Made by a program: the position numbers and the translations under genes. The notes under the pieces are model-generated. The model had not been told where the DNA came from, did not search any database, and saw only the letters and a list, made by a program, of their open reading frames with translations. Of a DNA stretch of 64,000 bases, positions 36,264 to 48,094 are shown piece after piece. Location of the stretch: positions 20,356,965 to 20,420,964 of the forward strand of contig NC_092656.1 in the NCBI RefSeq assembly GCF_032118995.1, given 5' to 3'. Position 1 is the first letter of the stretch, and each line of letters starts with the position of its first letter. The DNA comes from Asterias amurensis (taxonomy: Eukaryota > Echinodermata > Asteroidea > Forcipulatida > Asteriidae).

Positions 36264-39200
36264 TCATACAAGTAATACAGCGTTGATGCAGCCATCATTC
36301 TCGGGAGTGTTCGTCACTTGTGCATATTTACCTGAAGAAAAAAAATGGGAAAAAATGTTATGTTCCTGTCAAATTGTTAGTTGCACTTTGATAGAAACAG
36401 GGTCGGTAATTTTGTGGAGTCAACAAAGTTTAGTTTTACAAAATGGCAGTCGGTGTTAATTCACCGAGTGAAGAAACCACACAATCTTGAGGGATGTTTT
36501 TGTGCATTATTATATTCTACTTTAAAAACATCTTTCCAACCAAATTCATTGTCATAACAAGCACTTTTAAAATAGCCCAAAGTGCCCAATCCATGGGGAT
36601 TGTGTTGCTTCACTATTTTGGCAATAAAACTTGAATCTCCCCACCCCAAAATAGTTTTCTCCAAAATCCTTTGGAGTGTATTTGATGGCACTTACCCCAT
36701 ACAACTTTTCCTCCCTGTGTTACTAGACCCAACTCGCTCACATTCACCTAAAAAGCAAAAATTTATAAACACAGTTAAGAAACGGCAGTTACAACACAAT
36801 CCTTCCAAAATTTATAGGGAACACTATTTCTTAAGACTTCTGCCTTCCAGGTTAATCATGATAATTGGTACTTTTCAAATCACAATCGGTAGAATAACGC
36901 TGATAGAATTTGCAATATTCCACTTAGAATAAAATGTGCACTAAATTTGCATCCTCAACTCAGGGGTAGATTCGGCCCCTTTTATTCAAAAATAGCTCAA
37001 GACAGCACCTTATAATTGGCGCTCTATATGGGCATGGTGTGGTTGGAAACTCAGTTGTTCTTCAGAGGAAAATAGCGTGATAAAAGTTTAGGAACATATC
37101 GAGCATGACATACACCTGTAACAAAAAACTAGGTCACCCTGTATAACCTATGACCTCTCACCTCTACTATGGTTCCCTTTGTGATGACACCTAGTTGTGT
37201 GTACAGAGGAGAGTTGGGGTTCTTCTTGACTCCGATGAGTGGCAGGCAGAATGTAGCCTTCAGTTCTGGATGTGTTACGTGGGCCTTCTTGAAACGTAAA
37301 CCCTGGAAATAAATGAAAGTATTGCTAAAACTTTAAACAATCTCTTTGATGTCCCTGACAACCAGCTCATTCCTTTTAGCCTTGTTTTGTTTTCTTTTTC
37401 TGATGCAATCTTGAAAACTGTGTCTGCCCCACTTGGATAAAATTGTGGCAGGAGGTTTCAAATTAATTGCTTTCTTTTCTTTTGTAACTCTCCGGTTGCC
37501 ATGAAAGCTTTACTTACCATCGGTCTGATGAATCTTTCATACTTGGGTGGTTTTCTTGTGAATCCTTCACCGACGTAACAAACTTTGGTCACCATTCTCT
37601 TCCAAGCTTTGCCTTTAAGAAAACGACAAATACAAAAGAGCATGATTAATCAATTTGGTTTGAGGTAACACCATGTCTCAGGCGGACAGATTTCCCTGGG
37701 ACACCTGGACTAAATGCTTTCGCTTTAGTGGATCGAGGGGATCCTCTTAATAAACGTCACTATCGCGGATTTCTTTACCTTTCCTCTTGCCCGTCTTCAG
37801 CACCTTAAACACCTCGTGCTCCGACACACCCCTCGTCTTCGGGATCGGGACGTCCCACTTTCCAGCTTTCTCCTTCCTCTTCTGCTTGACCATGTTAGAG
37901 AGGACCTTGGCTCGAGACTGACCCTCACGGTCAAGGAGATACGCAGGAACAGCGCCCTCTGGAACCTCGTCGGTTTTGCGCTTCTTGTTCAGTTTGTCCT
38001 CGTGCATTTTGATCCTGAAAGTGAGAAGGAATATTTTGGGTTTTTTCATCTTTCTTTCCCAAAGATTGACAATTACAGGTTGAAAATAAAATTGTTCCCT
38101 GGGGATACAAAATAACACAATCATACATATAATACGAAATAAATAATTTTAAAGAATGTAAACAAGTTTTGTTCTGATCACACTTACGTCTTCTTCATCT
38201 GTATTTTCTCTGAATGTCTCTTCTTGTTGAACAATTTCGCTCTGAAGGAAAGAAGAAATAAATACGTTAATTTTCACACACGGTAAATCTTGATTTCTCA
38301 TTTTAATCAAGCAATAAAAACAGACACTTTTTGTTCTTTGAAAAGTAATTTCATATCCATTCTCATGTTTTTAAATAAACAATAATGCAGCTGTCAAACT
38401 GTCAAAAATTATTTGTCTGCAAATGCTTTTAAAGCCTGGGCGACTGGTGTGACTAGTCGAGTAGTAAATTTCACTAGTCGTCCAGGTATTCAAATGCTAT
38501 TCCTTTTTCTTTAAAATATGTTGCCGATCTTTCTTTTTTCTACTTACTTAATTCCCGTTAGCATCTTGGCTTTCTTGGCTCTCTCGTGGGGCTCTCGAGC
38601 CTCCTTCTTTCTCCTGTGGGACACAACAAATAACAAGACCGAAATGTTATAAAAAAATGTGAGGGTACATGCAAAAACAGTAGGTTTGCACAATCCAGTG
38701 TGGACTGGTTCGCTAACGATAAAGAATTGCACATCATTGAGTTGAGGCGCATTTTACACTAAGTTTCCTGTCATTTTTTTTATGTTACAACACTAATTCT
38801 GAGTACTCTTAGAACTATGAAGTTCCTTCGGCTATCGTCTCCATGCGGAAATAACCTCATAGTTCTAGAGTAGGCTCTGAGCACATCTATCGACAGCAAC
38901 AAAACATGAATCTATTTATTTTTCGTTTTAGCATGTCTAAGAACAAACTCTTCAGTTTTTAATAAAGTTATATTTTCAAGATGATTCACTCACTTTCTCT
39001 CGTGATAATCAAGCCGGTATCCATACCGCTTTCTATGCAGTTCCATATACTCATTCTGAGGCTGTGGAGGGTAAAAGATTCAAGCAAAAAAAGTTCATAA
39101 ATTATAATTGTTTGTAAAATTATCATCACTGATCAAAGATTAATCAGATCAAAGATTACTTTGTTATTCTGCCCTTTTCACCGTTTCAAAGATTTTGTTA

Positions 39201-39774
39201 TTACGGCGCATAGGCGTAGAGCAGAACAGTGCTGTTTATTGTTTTAAAAAATGTTATTAATGTTAAACATATAACAACAGAACTTTTCTGTTGTGTTGTG
39301 ATGGCAAAACTATGGTGATGCTTTGCATCCTCAATTTTTAATAAAACAAGGGGTAGGCCTAGTTTGAGTGGCATGACCGGCATTGACCTGCAGGTTTTGC
39401 AGGCAGGACTCGGACTCAGCAGAGTCAGAGGAACAAATTAACTTTTAAGAAACTATGATAAACATAAATTCAATTTAGACAAGTGATTTGGGGGAAATTT
39501 GTCGAAAAAAGGGCAAGTTTCCATTCAAAAGATCATCACACATCACGATTCAACTTGCTGCGGTGGAAGTACTTTCCTGCGTAAAACATGATGTGGGGCC
39601 GGCTATTCATGTAATTTACTTGTGTGTTCAGTTTTTGCATTGGATTTTTGGACGATCGAGTTGGTTCACTTTTTATAGTTTTAAATCGGTAATAAACACT
39701 AACAATTCCTTTCAAAATATTAACAATAAAGCCATCAAAAGCTAGTTCATTTGAGATGTGAAATACCTTACCAT
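36264..39774 (-). CDS. NSA2: Ribosome biogenesis protein NSA2, nine exons
   Basis: Minus-strand exons 39774-39772, 39061-38994, 38613-38548, 38241-38188, 38014-37779, 37612-37518, 37302-37162, 36747-36696 and 36331-36264 join through GT-AG introns into 260 aa, the same length as human NSA2. Exon 1 encodes only the initiator Met; its ATG is followed at once by a GTAAGG donor. The protein then reads [20 protein letters not shown], a Lys/Arg-rich helical part ([20 protein letters not shown]), [60 protein letters not shown], and an eS8-like C-terminal barrel ending [14 protein letters not shown]2 is a nucleolar assembly factor of pre-60S ribosomal particles, needed for 27S rRNA processing in yeast. 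It is highly conserved and expected to be constitutively expressed. It faces the CREB3-like gene head to head and converges with GON4L. Confidence 0.97.
36476..36615. mobile_element. Family A MITE, half copy in an NSA2 intron
   Basis: The stretch TTATATTCTACTTTAAAAACATCTTTCCAACC matches (split as TATATTCTACTTT and AAACATCTTTCCAACC) the right arm of the elements at 7851, 48095 and 62923, but it is more diverged. It lies in intron 8 of NSA2. Confidence 0.65.
38423..38495. repeat. Small palindrome in NSA2 intron 3
   Basis: AAAGCCTGGGCGACTGG...GTGACTAGTCGAG pairs with CACTAGTCGTCCAGGTATT. Probably a very short MITE. Confidence 0.5.
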
Positions 39775-40015
39775 ATTGGATGATTTGTTGTCTGTTTTCT
39801 ATGCAAAAACGCCAGAAATACTAGATGAAAAAAATTTCACCACCAAGCATGCGGTCCAGATCCACGACGTAAAGAACCAAACATTTGCAGAAAGAAACAA
39901 CGCCCTCTGTTGGTATTGTGTACTTGAATTTAAAGATTAATATAATATTTTAAAATAGAAAAATAAATAATGACCACAAGGTGGCGCTATATCAAGCGGC
40001 CACGTCATCTCTGCA
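39775..40015. promoter_or_regulatory. Probable bidirectional promoter, NSA2 / CREB3-like
   Basis: NSA2's start codon (39774, minus) and the inferred first exon of the CREB3-like gene (about 40016, plus) are separated by only some 240 bases. No TATA box is obvious. Head-to-head spacing of this size usually means a shared promoter. Confidence 0.45.
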
Positions 40016-40177
40016 ATGCTGGCTGTAAACATGATTCATGATCCAAAAATAGAAACACAGATTAGATCACATTGTTGCCAAGCTCTACGAAGTATTTATC
40101 TCTCCAGAATTGCCGCATTTTCCTCGAGTGAAACAAACTTGTCAGCAAAAGCTCCGCACGGACTTAAGGCAGAGGAG
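40016..40177 (+). other. Candidate non-coding 5' exon of the CREB3-like gene, with uORF
   Basis: Ends at a strong donor (GCAGAGGAG followed by GTGAGAG at 40178). The coding exon at 40908 lies after an acceptor (either CTCAG before 40854 or ATCAG before 40867), so an upstream exon is required. An ATG at 40016 opens a frame that runs to the donor. Spliced to either acceptor it is not in frame with the main ATG at 40908, so it would be an upstream ORF rather than an N-terminal extension. The exon's 5' end is not determined. Confidence 0.45.
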
Positions 40178-40327
40178 GTGAGAGAGTTATTTCACTTAAT
40201 TTGTAGCACTGTTCTGTTGTTGTGGTAGTTAGTAACTGCTCAATTGTTGTGGTGAAATTTCACCCTTTTTACATTTTGGCTAAAATTAAAAATTCGGTGC
40301 ATGCAGGAAGAGACCGGTGCAGGAAGA

Positions 40328-40349
40328 GGGGGGGGGGGGGGGGGGGGGG
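40328..40349. repeat. Homopolymer G run (about 22 G)
   Basis: Long G tract in the first intron of the CREB3-like gene. Confidence 0.95.
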
Positions 40350-40368
40350 CAGCAAATAAGCAATGCCA

Positions 40369-40449
40369 TAGTTGGACCATGGAGGAATAACCTCCATGGT
40401 TGGACCATGGAGGAATAAATTAGTTTAATTTATTCCTCCATGGTTGGAC
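40369..40449. repeat. Hairpin with TTGGACCATGGAGGAATAA units
   Basis: The unit appears twice in direct orientation and once inverted, folding TTGGACCATGGAGGAATAAA onto TTTATTCCTCCATGGTTGGA. Related CCTCCATGGT strings at 4960 and 58950 show it is dispersed. Confidence 0.8.
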
Positions 40450-40907
40450 ATGTTGGAACTTCCGATGTTTGTCTGTCATTTTGATTGCGTGTTTTGTTTG
40501 TTTGTATGCCTGGCAGTTTTTTACAAGCTTTTTTTTTCAAAGTCAAAAGTATTAATTAAACTGTGTCATTCTCTATTTTTTTCAATATTAGTTAATTTTG
40601 CATACATAAGTTAACAAGTGTTACAATAAAATACATTGTTTTGTTGCCATTTTCTGTTGTTGAATGTTATCGAGTTGGTAATTAATTTGTCCAATTGTTG
40701 TCATGAAATTATTTTAAAACCCATTTTACATCCTGCCAACATTTTCACTGGATTGAAAACATCAACAATTAACCAAAACAGGACTATAAATATAGGACTA
40801 TTTAACACCAGGCCACCATTACCAATTTTTCGCTTTTTATTTACCATCTCAGGTATAATAATATCAGGTGACTGGACAAGACAATAAGACAGTATACACA
40901 GCTCAAG

Positions 40908-43900
40908 ATGTCACTGAAGGTAGAAACGCTAAGAGAAAGAAACGAGTCCGGATCGAGCGACTTGGATCTTCTCTTCAACCAAACAGATGGAATCCTCATG
41001 GATGACTGCGATACATTCATCAGTTTCAATAACGAGGCAGATGCAATGGTAAGATTTTGTAAACAGATTATTCAACTGCACCAAAAAGTGGGGGCATTCT
41101 AAACCCACATTTTGAGAGTTTTAACTGAGCATGTTGAGTGTTGAAATGAGGTCCTTTCAGGAAGATTTTATTAATCTTGAGAAAATAGAATACTGCAAAC
41201 TGCTTACCAACCAAAAGGACGGTATAAGTGCAAAAAAATAGTTGATGGCCTAATGTTTTGACCCTAGCACTAGCAGAGTCTTTCTCAAAGCTACGCTAGG
41301 GTCAAAAACAACTAGGCCATTAACTGTTTTTTTTGCAAATCTTAAAATCTTACCTCTTTCAGAAAATTTCAGAGGTGACTTAAACTTTCTGTTTGAATGT
41401 AGTATGAAGTTGTTCTTCCATCACTCAAAATTTAAAATGTATCGTAGGTTTAACTATGGGGCTGATATTTTGCAAAACGTTTCCCTACCCTTTCTCCAGA
41501 GTTCAACCGCCGATGATCTGTTTTCAAACCTTCTCAATGGAGGCTTCGACCTGTCAACGATTTCCCAGACAGCGTACGACACCCAGGTTGCGTCCCCGGG
41601 CAACAGCGACAGCGGTATCTCAGACAATGTCAGCTCCCCATCACAGTACCAAAGTGACAGCCAATCAGGGGGGAGCCCGCAACACATCGACGACTTGGAC
41701 GAGATGAGCATGAAAGTACCAGATATGTCGAGCTATTTGATTGGTCCAGACACAATGCTGATGGAGGATGCAACTATTGAGAACTCGGATCTTGAATCAA
41801 GTAAGTGAAACTCAATCATTGATCATCATTGGTTATTTTCTCCTCCATATTTCACACTACATTTTTCAGTGGCATAATGGACCCTTCCCATGAAATATGC
41901 TAATTACATTCACGCATGCATACAGACCCTGTTGGTTGGCAAACGCCATAGAGTTGTGCACTAAGCAGACGCGCAATCGCGTCTGCGTGACGCACCCATT
42001 ACCCGTGTACAAAACAGCGCGATGTTCCCTCAATTTGCCAACCAAAACGTTAGTGCGCACGCGCTATGTGCAATTTACATATTTCATGGGAAGGGTCTAT
42101 TAAACCTAATGCCTTCAACTTCAATAGCCTCCAATGGCTATATATTTTTTATATGCTAACTGTATATTTTTGTTCGTAAACTATTTTGTTTGTAAACTAT
42201 TTTTGTATAAATTATAATTTTTACTGTAATTTGGCCACTGGCCACGAGTTTAAAAACAATAAACCAAACCACACTATCTAACTTCGCACTTGAAGGGGCA
42301 CAGCAATTTCTCTCTCTAGGAAGAAATTGTAAATTTGTACAGGAAATCTACACAGGGTACCACATGTAACAAAAATTATATTGTAGTAATTACCAATAGT
42401 GTCCATTGTCTTTAACCCCAAAATCTGCACTTAATGAAACAGCCTAAGGTATTTCATAGGTTAGAAAGGAAAATTCAGTTAGCTCATATATTCACTGCAA
42501 AGCCTTACAGCAGAGAATGCTGGGCCCAGGACCAAAACATTATGTACATTATGTTGATTATTCAGCAGCAGCTGTGAGTCTAAGTTGTAAAGAAGCGTTG
42601 AGTAATCGGAAACATATTGACAAACGGTTGACAGATGTTACTGTCATTGAATCTCTTGTTTATTTCTGTCTGTAAATGTGACTCGCTCCAGTGATTATAA
42701 TAATTGTATTACTAACAAATTAATCGTGTGCGCATAATTACCATAAACATGTTCAAATTACATTACAATCTGTACAAACAAAATTTTGAAATACAGCTAT
42801 CCATGAGACGGCAGTCCTTACAAGTGAACAAAAACTCAATTTGACATGTACATTACAAGACAGTACCAAACATATGGGATGCGATCAAGCCAAATGAGTC
42901 ATCTGTCGACCGAGATCATTTGAACAAATATTCTACATTTGAAAAGAGCATTTGCTTACTTTTAAAACCCCACATTGATACCACCTTTGGTTGTATGGCA
43001 ATGAAACTGAGCAACGTGTGTTTAAAGTCAAGTTGTTTATTGAAACTACATTGCCAAATTTTCTTTAAATGCTAATTTTAACCGCTTTCTTGATGTTTTT
43101 TATCATAAGGAAGTTGCAAAATAAGATATATCTTGGTGTTAAATTACAAAATTCTGTTTGGGGGAAATTTCACCCCTGTTTCTCCAAACTGATATTTCCA
43201 ACAAACGACTTGTTTAGCTTGATCCCATCGCATATTTTAATCCAACAAATGCTCCATTATAAAAGAAAAGTGACGAGCGATTGATCATACAGTTAAATAT
43301 TTGAAACATGTTTTGTAATTTGCAGTTGGTTTTGAATGGGATCTCAACAAGCTATCTCCAAGTGAGAGTAAGAAGTCTTCCCTTCCCATGACCGTCCAAG
43401 ATGTGAAAGTCCTCAGTGCCACAATGTCTACAAGAACCATCTCAACTTCAGACTCGGTGAGTATTAACCAAAGATTATATAGAGAGCTGAAGACTGACGT
43501 ATGTAATGTGCACTGGATGCCATTTCAGTAAGCAGATCTTTTGATGCAAGAATAGATCAGTGCAGAAAATTACCATTGCTATCACTGGTGTTACTTAGCA
43601 TTTGCTTGCTGAAATGGCACCCATTCTGTGGCTATTAAGTGGATTTACATCTACACGTACATGTCATATGGCGTGAGTGGTTACAAAAATTAAACATTGT
43701 TTTTTTTTGTTCTTCAGAGTTATCCTAAGCTGAGGCTAACTGATGAAGAGAAGAGATTACTAGCTGAGATGAACATCAATCTACCAGCAGACATGCCACT
43801 CACTAAGGTACAGTTTTAGGTTTTCTTCCTCCTATAAACCATGTAACCTTGTACTTGTACATTCAAAGTTCTTCCTGGTAGGCAAGATACTGCACTGAGA

Positions 43901-46707
43901 TATTTTACAATTTCCCGTAAAAGTAAAAAAAAATAACAGCTGTACCATTTGGTTCTGGCTCCAGACCCCTGGCCCTCTCGTTCACTAAGGTACCAACCCA
44001 ACTCAAGTCAAGACTCTTTCACAGAGTATTTTGGCGGGAAAACTACCAAGAACCAAGAATCTTGTAACTGTACATTCCAAATCCTTCTTGGCTGGCGAAA
44101 CACTGCACTGGGATAAATTTGGGTTATCCCTGGCTATCTGGGGTCAAATGGCTTCTGACTGGCACCCCGAACAAACATTTTGACAAAATAGGAAGACCGC
44201 CAACATAGGGCTAGATAGTTCAATTGGTAGAGTATCGACATGTTAATTGAAAGTTTGTTCTAAGAAATATTTTTGTTCAACCCAAACTTATTTGTTCAGG
44301 AGGAGGAGAGGTCACTCAAGACAGTCAGGCGTAAGATCCGCAACAAGATCTCGGCTATGGACAGCAGGAAGAGGAAGAAGGTTTACGTCGACGGCTTGGA
44401 GCATCGCGTTCATCTCTGCACAAAACAGAATCTAGACATGCAGAAGAAGATGGCTAAGCTTGAGAATGAGAACAAGTAAGTCCAGACTGGGAAATACACA
44501 GAGGCCATGGGTTTAGTTGCCCTTTTTTCTAGCCTTGGTGCCCCTTTAGAAGTTTCCCATAAACTTCTCAAAGAGTAGGCTCGAAAGTAACACTGGACTG
44601 TAGGCCTATGACCAGTGTCAGGTCAGTAACCTCACAACCAGACAAGCCTGTTGGTCTTGTGTTTTGTAATCATATAATAATAGGCTACCTGACTGTGTAA
44701 TATCTTTGTGAGAAAAATGTTGACTTCGAATCTGATGAATCTTTCAACTCTCTTTAGTATCAAAGTGCGCTTACATATAAAATTTACCGACCATATCTTT
44801 GTCATCATATGCCCAGACTTTGCTAATCTTGTTGATATTTGACTCTGTGTTTTTAGGAAAACGTCAGAAACAGTACTGTTATGTGTTCTTCGAAATGTTG
44901 ATTTTAATGTATGGTACCTGTAGGGCTTGTTTTACTGTCTATGTAGGCCTATATAGATGCAATTTTTAATATTTGTATGTGTTCATCTCTTCTGGCTGGC
45001 CCAGATTTTTGTATTTAATTGTTCTTTTGGTTTTTAATGTAATGTATTGATTTAATTAATCTTGCCTCTGTAATATTTGTTTATGTATTTTCTGGAACCA
45101 TTTCCTAGTTTGATATTAATGAATGTTTGCCATTGTTGGACATGTTTGAAGAGTGTGTTTCACTCAAAGATTTGCATATGGTAACAATAAATAAATAAAT
45201 GAATAAATAAAGTATTATTTTTCTTATTTCTAATGTGCATACATTTCAATGATTGTGTTATACAACAATTTGCCTTTGACAGGACACTGATGGAGCAGTT
45301 AAAGAAACTACAATCCCTTGTGACTAAGTCTACATCGAAAGCAGCTCAGTCCAGCACCTGTGTTATGGTAAGAGTCCAACGCGCTTTCCTTTCATTCAAG
45401 AGCAACCTTGTTCCCAGTGAACCTCGTTCCCAGTGGTGTACGATCTCACCACGCCATTATTGTCCTGTGTATAGCACTTTGCTATGTGGTTTTAAAACTA
45501 TACGATTAGGGTGAGGTTTGCAGAAGCACCATGTGTAAATCTCTTTTGTGAGTAGTGTTGGTTCTGAATAGACAGCCCAACGTTTGCGATCAGTATGCTC
45601 TGAAGACGTACAGAGAATACATACTGGTCGAAATGTTGAGTTGTCAACCATTGATTTTTTCCGCACTCAACACTACTCGCAAGAGATTTACCCAAAGTGC
45701 TACCCCAAACCTCACCTAATTATACTCCCACCTTGTAAAGTTTCAATCCTAAAAAATATCTACTAAATGCTTATTTGTTTTTGCCTTATACTGTGTCCTG
45801 TTGCTTTATGCAGTTTTTCATAACTTAATTTTTCTTTTTCTTGTAAACAGGTATTACTGCTGTCCTTTGCTCTTCTGATTGCACCAAGCTTCAACCCCTT
45901 CACTTCATCAAAAGACAGCCAGGCGCCTTCTCAAACACCACAAGGAGGTAAGAAGCAGTTATGGGTTAAGGCCAAGTCATACTGCAGTGATAACGAAAAC
46001 GATACAATCACGACGCAAAGATAATGCATTCTATTGGTTGAAATGCTCCACGCAGAATACGGCTACGCTCATTCAACCAATCGAGGGCATGCATTGTTAG
46101 CATTCTCGTTTTCGTTATTGAGGCCTGTGTGACCGGGCCTTTCGCGGGGCGAAGGGAGACATTGTTTCTTGTTAAGAGTTCAGGCTTTTGTAAAAAATAA
46201 ATCAATCATTTTGTTTCCAAAAACCAATCTGTGCCCCTACTTTTAACTAATGAGCCTTTTATACACTAATAAAAGCCCTTCTTTGTGTTGTGAGGGTTGT
46301 TCTGGTTTTTTAAATAAAATAAAATGCAAATATTTTCCTCTTCCATTACAGTTGTATCACGAACCCTTCTGAAGGCCGACGACACACATTATACTGAACA
46401 TGGGCCAATCAACTTGGGTCGTTTCGGAAAGATACCCAACCACCAAGCAGGAGAAGCATTGCCAAATGAGGAAGTCGTAGCAAAAGACATGGACAATGTT
46501 AATGCAGATTCAGGGGCCACTATGACGGAGCCTGCACCAGCCAATGAGGTCGCTCCATCCACGGATCAATCTTTAAACAGCGATAACGAAGTCGTCGTTA
46601 AGGAAGTGAAAGTCAGTAACGTGAACCAGTCGAGGGTGGATACCGGTGATATTGTCCAACAACATCAGGCTGTGAAAAACACACCCAAGCATGGAGGGGA
46701 AATTTGA
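40908..46707 (+). CDS. CREB3L3: CREB3-family membrane-bound bZIP transcription factor
   Basis: Coding exons 40908-41048, 41500-41800, 43326-43456, 43718-43807, 44300-44475, 45283-45367, 45851-45947 and 46352-46707 join in frame to 458 aa. The N-terminal half is acidic and Ser-rich, as expected of an activation domain. The block [13 protein letters not shown]...LPADMPLTK (192-221) is a CREB3-family signature just before the bZIP. The basic region is [20 protein letters not shown] (about 230-249), then YVDGLE and a leucine zipper to about 293. A hydrophobic span [18 protein letters not shown] (305-322) follows, with a lumenal tail starting SRTLL (R344-L347), which fits the RxxL site-1 protease motif at the position where CREB3L3 has one. 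Family members sit in the ER membrane, move to the Golgi, and are cut by S1P and S2P to release a nuclear activator. The symbol is only the closest guess: CREB3, CREB3L3 and CREB3L4 form one group and an echinoderm gene may be ancestral to all three. Confidence 0.93.
41230..41336. mobile_element. Fold-back MITE, GCAAAAAAATAGTTGATGGCC family (copy 1)
   Basis: GCAAAAAAATAGTTGATGGCC pairs with GGCCATTAACTGTTTTTTTTGC. The interior has GACCCTAGCACTAGCAGAGTC and GCTAGGGTC. The larger copy is at 55730. Confidence 0.75.
41875..42102. mobile_element. Fold-back MITE with AATGGACCCTTCCCATGAAA ends
   Basis: TAATGGACCCTTCCCATGAA...ATATG at the left and CATATTTCATGGGAAGGGTC...TATTA at the right are inverse complements of about 25 bases. 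There is an inner pair TTGGTTGGCAAA / TTTGCCAACCAA and a central GCGTCTGC...GCAATCGC stem. It lies in intron 2 of the CREB3-like gene. Confidence 0.85.
42103..43325. other. Rest of CREB3-like intron 2
   Basis: AT-rich with no coding signal. Carries a family B tail (AATTACCAATAGTGTCCATTG at about 42390-42410) and a GGGGCACAGCAATTTCTC repeat fragment at 42294. Confidence 0.5.
43801..44115. repeat. Local duplication including a splice-donor copy
   Basis: CACTAAGGTAC occurs at the true exon end (43801) and again at 43983. After each copy comes a matching stretch (CTTGTACTTGTACATTCAAA.. with GGCAAGATACTGCACTGAGATA; CTTGTAACTGTACATTCCAAA with GGCGAAACACTGCACTGGGATA), offset by about 200-230 bases. 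Confidence 0.7.
44840..45212 (+). repeat. Probable retroposon 3' end with (AATA)n tail
   Basis: AT-rich text ending TGGTAACAATAAATAAATAAATGAATAAATAAAG looks like the 3' end of a LINE-type element. No coding part is present. It lies in CREB3-like intron 5. Confidence 0.4.
45510..45716. mobile_element. Fold-back MITE with GGTGAGGTTTGC ends
   Basis: GGTGAGGTTTGCAGAAGCAC...GTAAATCTCTTTTGTGAGTAG pairs with CTACTCGCAAGAGATTTACC...GTGCTACCCCAAACCTCACC. It lies in CREB3-like intron 6. Confidence 0.8.
45968..46140. mobile_element. Fold-back MITE, AACGAAAACGA family
   Basis: AAGGCCAAGTCATACTG...GATAACGAAAACGATAC pairs with CATTCTCGTTTTCGTTATTG...GTGTGACCGGGCCTTT. There is an inner pair CTATTGGTTGAAATG / CATTCAACCAATCGAG. 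It lies in CREB3-like intron 7. Confidence 0.8.
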
Positions 46708-48094
46708 AGCCAGCAATTTCTTTTTAATGTAAGTGTATTATTTTGTAAAAAATATTTTCCTTTTTTTATCAAAATGGTTGGGGGAGAGTAAGTGGGAATC
46801 AATGTACTCCAGTTTAGTAAAGGCAAACTTTGAACTCGGCTCTTGAAGGGCCCGGCAATTTTTCTCTGATTTGAGGCACTTCTATGAGGAAAATGTCAAT
46901 TTGGCACCACAGCAAAATCACAGGTCACCATGGTAATTGCTCTGGGCGCTGTGGGTTATTTCTGTATTTGGCTTGTAATGGTATTGCATTTTACCATATT
47001 GCTTTTTACCATACGTACATTCAACCCATAGAGCAATGAATGGACTGTGTTTATTGTGTACCAACGAATTAATGCTGTTTTTATGGTTTGTCATAGATTA
47101 TTTGGAAATAATTGGTTTGCATTATTTTTGTATTAGATATTTATTCAGATGTTGCAAATTACAGAAAATTTAAATAGCGCACAATTCATGAATATCACTG
47201 ATTCACTAAAATGGTTTTGACTAATGGCAGCTTGCATTATGATGCTTTGTGGGGAATGCATGTACACAGTTTAGAATTCTGTGAACAGTTGTCTGCACAT
47301 ACACAGCCCAATCACTCATCTGCCAAGACAGTATTAATCGCTACGAGGAACTCAAGCCAGGGAACCATTTTCAGGAATTTCCACATTCTGCAAATCTCAT
47401 TTCTGATTTGATAAGATGTGTCTATGTGAATGGAGACAGATATAATAAACAAGAAGTTAATCGTAGCTGAGGAAACAATAAATAAAATAAGGCTGTAAAT
47501 ATTTTCAGAAAAATGGCAATCTTTATTAGAGGGTTCTATTTTACAAAAATTAATCCCCTATCTGGTCACATGTACATTTAACAATGGACCTGAATTGTGT
47601 TTTTATAATGTAAATATTAAACCATTGGAAAAACAATGAACTATTAGAAATTATGATCGTCCCAAGGCGATGGTGACTTTGAGTATGGTTCCAATCAGAG
47701 TTTTGAAGCAAGTTTTAAACTGAACAGCTTAGGTCTAGACATTAAAGTTAAGTTATTAAGTTTTAGGGTCGAAACTCGTGGTCGTTTTCTATTTTTTGCA
47801 TACTGATCCTTTGCAAGAGTTTATTCTTTTTTTTCTCAGTGAGTATTTTTGTGATAATGGGGGAGGGGGCCCTTGTGTGTCCAAGACAAAAACAATTTAC
47901 CTTTTTTTAAAACATTTTTTGGGGGAGGGGAAGTTACTTTACTTTGACCAAAAAAAAAAAAAATTGTTGGGTCGTTACTTAACTCAAATGACAAAAATGT
48001 TAATAAAGCTACCAAGCGCAGAAATCTGCACAACAATGGTTTATGGCATTGATGCATGTAAGCTCTTAACAATAATACAGTGCAAAGTTAATAC
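46708..48094 (+). other. 3' UTR and downstream flank of the CREB3-like gene
   Basis: AATAAA signals at 47444 and 47477-47486 lie 740-780 bases past the stop and are likely polyadenylation sites. The region after 47500 shows no gene. A GGGCCCGGCAATTTTTCTC repeat fragment sits at 46848. Confidence 0.5.

Noticed and set aside
40016-40228. ORF as the N terminus of the CREB3-like protein
   Set aside because: Splicing from the 40177 donor to either acceptor before 40908 gives a stop or the wrong frame.
44203-44256. tRNA-like string AGATAGTTCAATTGGTAGAG
   Set aside because: Resembles an A-box region of a SINE head, but no B box follows; too short to call as a feature.
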